From the NCBI GenBank assembly GCA_021848095.1, contig JAJZMZ010000024.1, positions 1 to 43,660 of the forward strand: a stretch of DNA of 43,660 nt, read 5' to 3'. Of this stretch, positions 20,101 to 28,874 are shown piece by piece. A program made the translations under genes and the position numbers. Below the pieces are notes generated by a model that was not told the origin of the DNA, did not search any database, and was given only the letters and a program-made list of their open reading frames with translations. Each line of letters starts with the position of its first letter. The stretch's first letter is position 1. The stretch is from Microcaldota archaeon. GTDB lineage: Archaea; Micrarchaeota; Micrarchaeia; Micrarchaeales; CABMGC01.

Positions 20101-21266
20101 TCATTAAATTCATAACCAGAAGCAGGAGTTTCAGATATTATTACTGTGTTTCCAGCTTGATATGAACCACTTGGTGGAGAGGCAGTTCCCCCATTTGTTG
20201 GATTAACATTAGTTGTTAAGGTGTAAGTTGCAATTGATTGTTGGAAGTTTGCTGTTTCTACAATATCTGAGTTCATTGTTATTGTTGCTGATTTTGTAGT
20301 TCCAGAGTAACAACCCGTTCCTGTACAAGACCAACCCGTAAATATATAACCTGATGCAGGAGTTTCTGAGATTGTAACTTGTGTTCCAGAGTAATAACTT
20401 CCTGAAGCAGGAGTCACCGTTCCTCCATTTGATGGAACTGAGTTTGTTGTTAAAGTATAAGTTGCTAATTGGTTGAAGCTTGCCGTTTCTACTATATTAG
20501 CATCCATAATTATTGTCGGATTAGTAGATGTTCCTGAGTAACAACCCGTTCCAGTACAAGTCCAATCGTTAAATGAATAACCCGTACTTGGAGTTTCTGA
20601 GATTGATACTGATTTCCCACTGTTATAACTTCCTGAAGTTGGAGATGTCGTACCTCCATTTGTTGGAGAAGGATATGTATTTAATGTATAAGTAGGCAAC
20701 GTTGTTGTTGTACTTAATAAAGAATTATATTGATAAATATATGTCAAACCGCTTCCTGAAGTTGTTAATGAAACTTCTTGTTTACTATTACTATTACAAT
20801 TTTGAGAGATACATTCAGAGTATGTTAAGTAAAACTGTGGACTTATCTCAGAACCTATTGGAAGTGTAAGACCAGTTACTGAGATAGTACATGTAATACG
20901 TTCACCTTGAAGAGCTGTAGAAGGTTGACAACTACCTTGATAATACTGTGAGTTAGGAGTAAACTTAATTGAAAATGAAGAAGAGGAAAAATATAAGGGT
21001 TTATTGACATTATTTGAAAACTCAATTAATGCAGATGTTCCAATTGAGTTAGAGTTTATCAAAAGTTGATAACATGGAAACTCTGGAGAGATATAACAGT
21101 ATGACGATGCATATGTTGTTTGATTGCTCGAGTAGTAAAAGTAAATGACGAGTACTGCAATTAATATTATTATTGCCCATGAGTAACTAAGAACATATTC
21201 TATTGCGGATTGCTGTTTTGAAGTTTTTTTTGTAGTGCCGTGTAGTATTTTTTTAGAAGATGCCAT
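17187..21266 (-). CDS. Giant pilin-like surface protein: class III (SAIEY) N-terminus, three Cys-pair repeats, large beta-rich (propeller-like) ectodomain
   Basis: 1359 aa; KKTSKQQSAIEYVLSYSWAIIILIAVLVIYF type IV pilin-like N-terminus; three InlB-B-like repeats with CTGTGCYSGT; MIVSPDGKYLYSGI propeller-like motif near C-terminus. Confidence 0.88.
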   Translation of the reverse strand: MASSKKILHGTTKKTSKQQSAIEYVLSYSWAIIILIAVLVIYFYYSSNQTTYASSYCYISPEFPCYQLLINSNSIGTSALIEFSNNVNKPLYFSSSSFSIKFTPNSQYYQGSCQPSTALQGERITCTISVTGLTLPIGSEISPQFYLTYSECISQNCNSNSKQEVSLTTSGSGLTYIYQYNSLLSTTTTLPTYTLNTYPSPTNGGTTSPTSGSYNSGKSVSISETPSTGYSFNDWTCTGTGCYSGTSTNPTIIMDANIVETASFNQLATYTLTTNSVPSNGGTVTPASGSYYSGTQVTISETPASGYIFTGWSCTGTGCYSGTTKSATITMNSDIVETANFQQSIATYTLTTNVNPTNGGTASPPSGSYQAGNTVIISETPASGYEFNDWTCTGIGCYAGTASTNTLTMSDNTVETANFNKQTGFYYPVPAYTYPSKDTYFYSNNNGGQTIGLVSDMYHNNVLNSIGSSYYESNHNYITVSRDGYVYDLSKFYNDGNSSFTAALVIINTSTESVVKEALIANSTANTTIIQGVASGDGYSMQFNSSGSLYILIGGTSSAFNTPEGPYLVIINKTDLQDAMTSSNLFYTYNKIQVKNLTNIIGSSASDAAYNPYFTSFIMLGNYAFISNSTNLYVLNTTKNNSMAANILINKFGPSIGSASGIINMVTDGNFMYFAMVNGTSSSEYNSSIASFNTTSLKINYTNVALSLSNYTVGATLSSNLTDLYVVLSNETVYTFPVSGSGVSSVKSVQNFRSTDPYVNYPDSIPLATGSQYNFVSSANSTDLYVSTTVGSGNFYEIYNLKSGSQDGVLGLENNLNTPKTYGNADIVYAPQNNYNIYTTGAQKSGNYYNPGSTNFGQVSIISSAYLINKENVTLPSTFSPTALLYDGNNLRIGGYNYTGNTINDGQALLTTANTTQNIVNSNIVAPEAQISYFYNSGYPMTPETSTYYLPMVADFSQPNGNFFSIYPSGSVNYEFYAQTLSQVFPTNVILSGMAATTSNSQAANCPSGGPCAAGNLYLTPYQTIDAFSSMSSSSGSVCAAEANYGFASTSTVYINGMLEKNNDMTVLSYQTQLQDDYSDAPGPAPGGMGATAAQIVFNYPLNDTIASTYNANGNSDTQTAAGTGDAGAFSCSSPPSPNEFITYSYWTVTDSGLLSQSTNSILTNPPVVPVNNTPYVYMLSPENGEVAIYNKNTNAFSTISLPHFNFYDTIYNNKRDAMTSTTNGTFVFVGYSTPFSNCAIATINTQLQKIVKINYDSGANGGGCFTGGPGEMIVSPDGKYLYSGIASVTNGGSVYSIYDLITYNSTFENGPSGEFNVSFANTGTFTLPIGTEFGYGSNGLGDMTYQRIAISTNAQPLP
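20004..20693 (-). repeat. Three tandem ~75-aa protein repeats (divergent InlB B-repeat-like)
   Basis: TYTLNTYPSPTNGGTTSPTSGSYNSGKSVSISETPSTGYSFNDWTCTGTGCYSGT...NIVETASFNQ / TYTLTTNSVPSNGGTVTPASGSYYSGTQVTISETPASGYIFTGWSCTGTGCYSGT...IVETANFQQ / TYTLTTNVNPTNGGTASPPSGSYQAGNTVIISETPASGYEFNDWTCTGIGCYAGT...TVETANFNK. Confidence 0.9.
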
Positions 21267-21328
21267 TTAATTACAACAATACTTAAGTAAAAAACTTTAA
21301 ATACCTTTCTTATTTTGTTCTTTTCACT

Positions 21329-22012
21329 TTAATTGATATTCTTAATTATAGTTTTAAGTATGTTATAACCATCTGCAAATGTTCTTAATTTACCCGTTCC
21401 TGAGTCACGTTTTTTCTCAATACTGGGAATCTCTATAATTGATAAATGTTCTTTTGCTGCTTTTATATTTATTTCAGTTTCTATTGCAAATCTATCTTCT
21501 TTTAAATTTAATTTATTTATAACTGATTTTTTGAAACCCCTGTAACCGTAGCAAAGATCAGTATAATTTGATTTGAAAAAAAGATTTACTAAAAATACAA
21601 AAAATCTATTGCCAAATTTTCTTATGAAGGGCATATCCTCAGTCCCTCCACCTGCCATGAAACGAGAACCCATGCAAATATCATAGCCTATCCTTATACT
21701 ACTTATTATAAGTCGTAATTCTTTTGGGTCATTTGAAAGATCTGCATCCATCGATATTAAAATATCGCCATTTGCTTCTTTGAAACCCTTTCTTAAAGCT
21801 GAACCTTTTCCTTTGTTATCATAAATTACTTTTACATTAAATTTTTTAGCTAACTCCACTGTTTTATCTTTTGAATGACCATCAACAATTATTATTTCAT
21901 GGTTAATACCTTCAAGAATTGAGTTAACCTTTTCAAGAACATTTTCTATGTTGCCTTCTTCATTCAAGGTAGGTATAATTATAGAAACAAGATCTTTTTT
22001 CATAATTACCAT
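21329..22012 (-). CDS. Family 2 glycosyltransferase (dolichyl-phosphate mannose synthase-like)
   Basis: SIIIPTLNEEGNIENVLEKV; GDILISMDADLSNDPKEL; MGSRFMAGG. Confidence 0.92.
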   Translation of the reverse strand: MVIMKKDLVSIIIPTLNEEGNIENVLEKVNSILEGINHEIIIVDGHSKDKTVELAKKFNVKVIYDNKGKGSALRKGFKEANGDILISMDADLSNDPKELRLIISSIRIGYDICMGSRFMAGGGTEDMPFIRKFGNRFFVFLVNLFFKSNYTDLCYGYRGFKKSVINKLNLKEDRFAIETEINIKAAKEHLSIIEIPSIEKKRDSGTGKLRTFADGYNILKTIIKNIN

Positions 22013-22602
22013 TTATATTTTTTAGGTATTTTTTTAATTGCTTCTTCGGTCATGAAGTTCAAACCAAAAAACAAAGGAGTTATATTTCCATCTTCAAAAG
22101 TTACTGCAGTTATACTGGCATAAGTTGGTCTGAAAGAAAAACTAATTAGGTGATCTGCAGTGTAAGCTGACGCAATTACAGAGACTATCGGATCATGGTG
22201 TGTTACTGCCAAAATGCAAGAGTTTTTTTCTTGAGATTTTATAAATGAGTTAACTCTTTTTTTCAAAAGTTCAAAAGGTTCTATTTTATCACCATAAAGC
22301 AACTTCCACCCATTATCAGTTACTTTTGTTCCTCGCATTTTTTTAAATTTTCTTTCAATTAATCTATTGTCAATTGTTTTTGGTTTTTTAATATGCTTAC
22401 AAATTATCTCAGCAGTTTGAATTGTTCTTAGAACAGGACTACAGAATACTTTATCTATTTTAAGTTGTTTAAGATCCGTTCCAGTATTATTTGCTTGCTG
22501 TCTGCCTGTTTTTGTTAAAGGATAAACTCCTAACTCATCAGACAGGATATGTTTTGCATTTGCTAAACTTTCACCGTGGCGTACAAATATTATTAAACTC
22601 AT
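22006..22602 (-). CDS. Histidine phosphatase superfamily (phosphoglycerate mutase-like)
   Basis: FVRHGESLANA (RHG motif); SPVLRTIQTAEII; VTHHDPI. Confidence 0.9.
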   Translation of the reverse strand: MSLIIFVRHGESLANAKHILSDELGVYPLTKTGRQQANNTGTDLKQLKIDKVFCSPVLRTIQTAEIICKHIKKPKTIDNRLIERKFKKMRGTKVTDNGWKLLYGDKIEPFELLKKRVNSFIKSQEKNSCILAVTHHDPIVSVIASAYTADHLISFSFRPTYASITAVTFEDGNITPLFFGLNFMTEEAIKKIPKKYKW

Positions 22603-22622
22603 TAAAATACCTAGATTAAATG

Positions 22623-22680
22623 TGGTAAGTATATTACCAGTAAATAATATAAATCAAATATATTAATAATATATTATTAA
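22623..22680. promoter_or_regulatory. Candidate divergent promoter/operator: inverted repeat TGGTAA-N5-TTACCA and 18-nt palindrome TTAATAATATATTATTAA
   Basis: Read directly at 22623-22639 and 22663-22680, between divergent genes starting at 22602 (-) and 22690 (+). Confidence 0.35.
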
Positions 22681-22689
22681 AGTGTATAA

Positions 22690-23751
22690 ATGAACTCAAT
22701 TAAATTTATAAAATTAGGATTAACTGCGCTTAAAAGTAATTTTTCTAATTTAGCTAAGCCGTACAAATTAACTTTTTCCATATCGTACTGGTGTCAGTCA
22801 CGTTGTTTAACTTGTAATATATGGCAGATTAAACCAGTAAATGAACTTACACTTGAAGAGATTAAAGAAGTTGCAGCTAAAAATAATTACTTAAAATGGA
22901 TAGAGATAACAGGAGGTGAGCCGTTTTTAAGAAAGGATATTGTTGATATTGTAAAGGCTTTCCACGAAAATTGTAAAGACCTTTTTGTACTTACTATGCC
23001 AACAAACTCATTATGTAATCATGATATGGTAGAAAGTAAATTAAAAGAAATTTTATCTTTAGGAATACCTAAAGTTTCCATAACTCTTAGTTTAGATGGG
23101 TATAAAGAACTTCATGATAAGATAAGAGGAATACCTGGGAATTATGATAAAGTAGTAGACATGGCAAAAAGATTAAAAAAATTAAAAGAAGAATACAAAA
23201 ACTTATTTTTTATATTTGGATATACTGTTAGCAAGTTCAATCAAGGTTCACTCGAAAAAACCATAGAAGAAGTAAAAAAAGAGTTGCAATGGGTAACACA
23301 TAACGACTTCCATATAAATGTTGGTCAAATATCAGATAGCTATTACAAAAATGGTGAGTTAGACATTAGAGCTGAAAAAACAGAGGTAGCTAAAGAAATA
23401 GATTTTATAATTAAAAAAAGAAAATTTGAGTTTGGTGCAATACCTATAATAGAAAATGTATTCCTGAAAAAGTTATACAATTACGTTTTAACAGGAAACT
23501 CACCTATGAAAAGTAGAAGTTTGGATGCATCTCTTTTTATGGACAGTTATGGAAATGTATATCCTTCAATAATGTGGGGCAGAATAATAGGAAATATAAG
23601 AAATTATAATTACTCTATAGAAAGTATGTGGCATAATGTCGATGCAGAAGAAGTTAGAAAGATAATAAATGAAGGTAAAGAACCTTCATGTTGGACAGCT
23701 TGTGAAGCATATCAAAGTTTAGTCGGGGATATGAAAAGTTTTATTTTTTAA
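22690..23751 (+). CDS. Radical SAM protein
   Basis: CQSRCLTCNIW (CxxxCxxC), EITGGEPFLRKD, SLDGYKELHDKIRGIPGNYDKV. Confidence 0.93.
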   Translation: MNSIKFIKLGLTALKSNFSNLAKPYKLTFSISYWCQSRCLTCNIWQIKPVNELTLEEIKEVAAKNNYLKWIEITGGEPFLRKDIVDIVKAFHENCKDLFVLTMPTNSLCNHDMVESKLKEILSLGIPKVSITLSLDGYKELHDKIRGIPGNYDKVVDMAKRLKKLKEEYKNLFFIFGYTVSKFNQGSLEKTIEEVKKELQWVTHNDFHINVGQISDSYYKNGELDIRAEKTEVAKEIDFIIKKRKFEFGAIPIIENVFLKKLYNYVLTGNSPMKSRSLDASLFMDSYGNVYPSIMWGRIIGNIRNYNYSIESMWHNVDAEEVRKIINEGKEPSCWTACEAYQSLVGDMKSFIF

Positions 23752-24485
23752 TTACTTGAAAGAAAGTTGTTTACTATATTTGCTGTTTCTTCTGGATTTG
23801 AGTAATGAGAGGTGTGTTTTGAGTTTTTAATAATTGAAACTTCACTATTTTTAATATCTTCATTGAAGATGTATGCAAATTTTTTATCTATTGTAGTGTC
23901 ATTTTCTCCCCATAATATTAATGTTTTTGAAGAGATTTTAGAAAGATCTTCCTTTGTTACTTGAGAAGAGCTAAACTCGTCGTCAATAATACTTTTTAAC
24001 ACATGTTCATTTGCATTAATCATTAATGCTTTAGCAAGTAAATCTTTTTTATATTGTTCTCTTTTATCAGTACCAACTACAACTTCAAAAAAATCTTTCA
24101 GACCACCTGCATCTTCAAGAACAAGTTTTTTTATATTTTGATTATTTATTGCAAGGATAGAAGCTATCCAACCCCCGTAAGAATGGCCCATTACTGAATA
24201 ATTTGTTATGCCTTCTTTTTTAATAATTTCTTCTATTATTTCTTTTTGATAAAGAACGTGATAATCTATATTTGGAGCTTCTGATTCACCATGTCCAAGC
24301 AAATCAGGCAAAATTAAAGTAAGACTTTTAGGAAGATACTCTACAAATTTTATCCAACTTTTAGAACTTGCAGCAAGTCCATGTATTAGTACAAGTACAT
24401 CACTTCCTTTTTTATTTGTTCTATAAAATATTTTACCATATTTAGTTTCTATTGTTTTACTTTCTAACTCTTCAAAAACGCTCAT
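23748..24485 (-). CDS. Alpha/beta hydrolase
   Basis: VLIHGLAASSKSW; VMGHSYGGWIA nucleophile elbow (GxSxG); LILWGENDTTID; SKHTSHY. Confidence 0.92.
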   Translation of the reverse strand: MSVFEELESKTIETKYGKIFYRTNKKGSDVLVLIHGLAASSKSWIKFVEYLPKSLTLILPDLLGHGESEAPNIDYHVLYQKEIIEEIIKKEGITNYSVMGHSYGGWIASILAINNQNIKKLVLEDAGGLKDFFEVVVGTDKREQYKKDLLAKALMINANEHVLKSIIDDEFSSSQVTKEDLSKISSKTLILWGENDTTIDKKFAYIFNEDIKNSEVSIIKNSKHTSHYSNPEETANIVNNFLSSN

Positions 24486-24496
24486 TTAATCAACAA

Positions 24497-25336
24497 CTAA
24501 ATTTTCTGATTTTCTAATAGTGACCTTAAAACTAACTTAAAATTACTTGATTCTTTCAATCTCCTATAAGAATAACTAATCCAATCTTCACCGAACGGAA
24601 GATATAAACTCATGTTATGTTTTTTTGCAATGTTTTTGGCCAGATTATTTCTTATGCCATAAAGCATTGCATACTTTGGTTCCTTATTGTATTTTTTAGA
24701 TAACTCAAACGATGATTTTATTATATTTAAATCGTGTGTTGCTAAAGTAAAGTTATCAGATTTTTCAAATAAATACTCCATTAAATGACTATAATTTTTT
24801 GTCGAGTCTTTCTTATCATAGGAAATTGATTTAGATTCAGTATAAGCACCTTTTACTAAACGTATAACTCCATTGTGTTTGAGTATTTTTATTAAATCAG
24901 AGTTTGTTCTTTTTAAATAAGATTGTAAACATATTCCAGTATTTCCTAATGAGTTGTATTTTAAATAAAGTGAAATGGTATTATTTACATAGATGTACTT
25001 TTCCATGTCTAACCAAACAAAAATATTATTTTTCTTTGCCGCCTTAATTATTTTTAAATAATTTTTATTTATAGTTTCTTTATTTACAAGAAGACCTAAC
25101 TGTGTTGGCTTAATGGCTATCGAAGAGTTAAGATTGTTTTGCTTTAATTTTTTAATTAACTGTAAATAAATATCAACAGATTGATTAGCGTCTTCTTTTT
25201 TGTAAGTATCTTCGCCTAGATAATTTATCATTGAGTTTATTCTTAACTTAGATAAATCAACAGCTGTAATTATAGCTTCATTTACTGTAGTACCTACAAT
25301 CCATCTACCAGCGAGTATCTTCTGTAAAATTGACAT
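24497..25336 (-). CDS. Proline dehydrogenase (PRODH family)
   Basis: IRLVKGAYTE, LATHDLNII, AMLYGIRNNLA, YLPFGEDWISYSYRRLKES are PRODH signatures. Confidence 0.9.
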   Translation of the reverse strand: MSILQKILAGRWIVGTTVNEAIITAVDLSKLRINSMINYLGEDTYKKEDANQSVDIYLQLIKKLKQNNLNSSIAIKPTQLGLLVNKETINKNYLKIIKAAKKNNIFVWLDMEKYIYVNNTISLYLKYNSLGNTGICLQSYLKRTNSDLIKILKHNGVIRLVKGAYTESKSISYDKKDSTKNYSHLMEYLFEKSDNFTLATHDLNIIKSSFELSKKYNKEPKYAMLYGIRNNLAKNIAKKHNMSLYLPFGEDWISYSYRRLKESSNFKLVLRSLLENQKI

Positions 25337-25338
25337 CT

Positions 25339-26646
25339 TTACACTGTATCGTTTATCTCTAACTTTGTAAGTACTCTGTTTGGATTGTCATAATACTCTC
25401 TGCACATTTCATTAATTTGTTTTAATCCTCGTATTCCTCTCTTGTTCATTGCTTCTAATATTATTGCACGTCTTCTTTCTTCTCTTACTATCTCGCTAGG
25501 TGGCAATCCAGATAAGTTAGCCAATGTATCTCTATAAGTAACGCTAGGTAAGATGTCTGAACCTTTTCTTGTTTTGTAGTCGTATTTGTAAAGATCTGAT
25601 AAAAGAACTTGTGTTTCTATTCCAGAGATTTCTGAGATTTGTGTTATCTTTCTTGCAAACTTACCATCTAGATTTATTTGTGAGATTAAGACTAATGCAT
25701 CTATAAGAGGTATTATATCTTTTTCTATGTTCATAGGAGTGTGCTCTAATCTTGTTATTATATCTCTAGCTGTGCTTGCGTGAATAGTACTCATAGTTAT
25801 TTTACCTATATTCATTGCTGTCATCATATCTTTTGCTTCTACTCCACGTACTTCTCCTATTATTATTAAATCGGGCCTCATTCTTAAAGAGTTTTTTACT
25901 AATTCCTCTAAGGACACTTCAGTACTAGTTTCTAATCTTACACAGTTCTCCTGAGTATCTGTATTTAATTCATAAGTATCTTCTATAGTAATAATTCTTT
26001 GTTCTGGTCTGAAAAAACTAAACATTGAGTTAAGAAGAGTTGTTTTGCCAGCTGCAGGCATCCCTCCGATAAGCATATTTGCAGGTCTGATTTTCATTCC
26101 TTCGGAGTATAACCAAAATCTACCAGCCATGTTATAAGTAAGTTCTCCTAGGTTTATCAAATCAAGTATACTTAATGCATTTTCTCTGAAGTTTCTTATA
26201 GTTATATCTGCACCTAAAGGTGATTCTACTATATTAACTCTTGATTTGTTTGGTATGTGTATATCGTATATATTTTTATTTGCAGATACAACAGTTGCAT
26301 ACATTTTGAATTTTTTAACTAAACGTTCAAGAGTTCTTTTATCTGAGATAACTTCTGGTACCTTTATGGCTCCTTTTTCAGAGTCATAGATAAAGATATC
26401 CGTTGTATTGTTTACCATTACATCTTCTATTTTTTGATTGTTTATGTAATTTTGTATAGGATAAAAGTCATTTACATCTTTTATTAATCTTTCTAAATCA
26501 TCGTTAGAAATTTCTGGATCAATTATTTTTGCTGTTTTAGATATTATATTTTTAATATCAAAGTCAGTTTGAAAACCACTCAATTTAGTTGCGAGTGTAT
26601 TCAAAACTTCGTCTTCAAAATTTAGAAACGTTTCTTCGTCCATCAT
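25339..26646 (-). CDS. Type II/IV secretion system / type IV pilus assembly ATPase
   Basis: IGGMPAAGKTTLLNSMFSF (Walker A), IITIEDTYELN (Asp box), LRMRPDLIIIGEVRGVEA (Walker B), STIHASTARD (His box). Confidence 0.93.
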   Translation of the reverse strand: MMDEETFLNFEDEVLNTLATKLSGFQTDFDIKNIISKTAKIIDPEISNDDLERLIKDVNDFYPIQNYINNQKIEDVMVNNTTDIFIYDSEKGAIKVPEVISDKRTLERLVKKFKMYATVVSANKNIYDIHIPNKSRVNIVESPLGADITIRNFRENALSILDLINLGELTYNMAGRFWLYSEGMKIRPANMLIGGMPAAGKTTLLNSMFSFFRPEQRIITIEDTYELNTDTQENCVRLETSTEVSLEELVKNSLRMRPDLIIIGEVRGVEAKDMMTAMNIGKITMSTIHASTARDIITRLEHTPMNIEKDIIPLIDALVLISQINLDGKFARKITQISEISGIETQVLLSDLYKYDYKTRKGSDILPSVTYRDTLANLSGLPPSEIVREERRRAIILEAMNKRGIRGLKQINEMCREYYDNPNRVLTKLEINDTV

Positions 26647-26725
26647 GGTATCAACATTATGTTTATGTATATCAATAATACAGTTATGTTTTTAATATTT
26701 ATTGCTTATTGATAGAATAGATGTA

Positions 26726-28459
26726 ATGCGATTCTTAAAATATGATGTTATAATTTTAGGTAGTGGAATAGGTGGATTTACAACTGCAATACATGCTTCT
26801 AACTTTGATAAAAAAGCAAAGATAGCCGTAATATCTAAATTACATGCGATGAGAAGCCACTCTGTTTCTGCTGAAGGTGGAATATCAGGTGTTTTATATC
26901 CACAAATAAATAAAGATTCTGAGAAGTTACATGCTTACGATACAATAAAAGGCTCTGATTATTTATCAGATCAAGATGCTGTTGAGTTATTAGTTAAAAA
27001 TGCTCCAAAGGAAATTGTATTCTTTGAACACTTAGGAGTACCATGGAATAGAAATGAAAAAGGAATTATACAAGAAAGGCCTTTTGGAGGTATGAGTGTT
27101 CCTAGAACTGCTTTTGCAGCAGATAAGACAGGATTTTTCATGATGCGCTCACTTTATGATCAAGTACAATCACTACCCAATGTAGATATTTTTCATGAGC
27201 ACTTCGCAACTAGAATATTTAGAACTAAAGACGCAGTAGGAGTTTTTACAATAGACTTAGCTACAGGAAAACACAGCGTTGTTTATGGAAGCTCTTTAGT
27301 TATAGGAACAGGAGGTTTTTCTAGAATTTATAAAATAACTACTACAGCACACTCAACAACTGGTGATGGAATAGCCTTAGCATATAATGCTGGCGCATCG
27401 CTTAAAGATGTAGAGTTTGTACAGTTTCACCCTACTGCACTAGTACCTAATGGTATTTTAATAACAGAAGCGGCTAGGGGCGAAGGTGGCTATTTACTAA
27501 ATAAAGATAATGAACGTTTTATGAAGAGATATGCAAGTAGTAAGATGGAGCTAGCTCCTAGGGATATTATCTCACGAGCAATAATAACAGAGATAAATGA
27601 AGGTAGAGGTATGAAGGATAAAGATTCTGGATTAGAGTATGTTTATCTTGACTTGAGACATTTAGGAAAAGAAGTGATAAACAAAAGGCTACCGATGATT
27701 AAAGAAATATGCATTAAAACCATAGGACTAAATCCTGAAGAAGAACCTATACCAGTAAGACCAGCTGCTCACTTCACAATGGGAGGTTTAAATACAGACA
27801 TAAATGGAAGAGTTTTAGATATTGAGCTGAATCACGTAAGTAATTTGTGGGGCGTTGGAGAGTGTGGTTGCGTAAGTGTACATGGAGCAAACAGATTAGG
27901 AAGCAACTCATTAAGCCAATGCTCAGTTTGGGGCAGAATAGTTGGTAAAGAAGTTTCAAACAATACACATGAGATAAAAAATGAGGATGTTAAAGAACTC
28001 GAGGTTTTAGCTGAAGCTGAAGACTCTCGATTGAAAGAGATGTTAAGTAAAAAGGGCATGTACACTGTATATGAACTTCAAGATGAAATGAAGGATGTAA
28101 TGGAAAAGTACTTCTATGTTTACAGAAACGAGAAGGAAATGAAAAAAGGTGTAGCACTTCTTGAAAAAATTCTTAAAAAATCTGCAAACTTAAGAATAGA
28201 AGATAAAACACATATATTCAATACTAACTTAAGAGATACTTTAGAGTTTCTAAATCAAATAGAACTTGCTTACGCAGTAGGAGTTGCTGCATACAATAGA
28301 AAAGAAAGTAGAGGTGCACATAGTAGAACTGATCATCCAAAGCGTGACGATAAAGCTTGGTTAAAACATACAATTTTAGCAAAAGAAGGTAGCGGAATAA
28401 AGATAAGTTATAGCGATGTTAAGATAACAAAGTGGGAACCTGAAGAAAGAAAATATTAG
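26726..28459 (+). CDS. sdhA: Succinate dehydrogenase/fumarate reductase flavoprotein subunit
   Basis: VIILGSGIGGFTTAIHA; AMRSHSVSAEGGI (covalent FAD His); RPAAHFTMGGL; EARGEGGYLLN. ORF track start is TTG 26702; ATG 26726 aligns better with family N-termini. Confidence 0.95.
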   Translation: MRFLKYDVIILGSGIGGFTTAIHASNFDKKAKIAVISKLHAMRSHSVSAEGGISGVLYPQINKDSEKLHAYDTIKGSDYLSDQDAVELLVKNAPKEIVFFEHLGVPWNRNEKGIIQERPFGGMSVPRTAFAADKTGFFMMRSLYDQVQSLPNVDIFHEHFATRIFRTKDAVGVFTIDLATGKHSVVYGSSLVIGTGGFSRIYKITTTAHSTTGDGIALAYNAGASLKDVEFVQFHPTALVPNGILITEAARGEGGYLLNKDNERFMKRYASSKMELAPRDIISRAIITEINEGRGMKDKDSGLEYVYLDLRHLGKEVINKRLPMIKEICIKTIGLNPEEEPIPVRPAAHFTMGGLNTDINGRVLDIELNHVSNLWGVGECGCVSVHGANRLGSNSLSQCSVWGRIVGKEVSNNTHEIKNEDVKELEVLAEAEDSRLKEMLSKKGMYTVYELQDEMKDVMEKYFYVYRNEKEMKKGVALLEKILKKSANLRIEDKTHIFNTNLRDTLEFLNQIELAYAVGVAAYNRKESRGAHSRTDHPKRDDKAWLKHTILAKEGSGIKISYSDVKITKWEPEERKY

Positions 28460-28466
28460 TGTTTTA

Positions 28467-28874
28467 ATGACAGGAGTTGAGTTTAGAGGAAAACAGTCGA
28501 GTATTTTTAGACTTAGATTTTTTGATAAATTTGCATTAATACATATGATATTTTATCGAATAATAGTAGTGCTAGGGATAATTACCGGAGTAAGTATCTT
28601 TGCATATGCACTTTTTGGAGTTAAAGAGTTACTTTTAATTTCAGAGTACTTGATAATGTGTATTTGGATATTATTTACTCCACAGTTATATGAAATTGTA
28701 CAGGTTTTAAATCTTAAGATAACCAATGCACATATTTCAAAGTATATGAATAACTCATTTTTAATTAGCAATAATTTAAAGAAAAAATACCTTTTCTTAA
28801 GAACAATAAATGTCCTTTCAGTAATTATATGGATTATTCTTTTAATAATTTATTTTAAAATGTTGATTTTATGA
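28467..28874 (+). CDS. Putative SdhC/FrdC-like membrane anchor (about 3 TM)
   Basis: 135 aa hydrophobic protein between sdhA and sdhB; three TM segments, one His in TM1 (ALIHMIFYRII); assigned mainly by context. Confidence 0.6.
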   Translation: MTGVEFRGKQSSIFRLRFFDKFALIHMIFYRIIVVLGIITGVSIFAYALFGVKELLLISEYLIMCIWILFTPQLYEIVQVLNLKITNAHISKYMNNSFLISNNLKKKYLFLRTINVLSVIIWIILLIIYFKMLIL

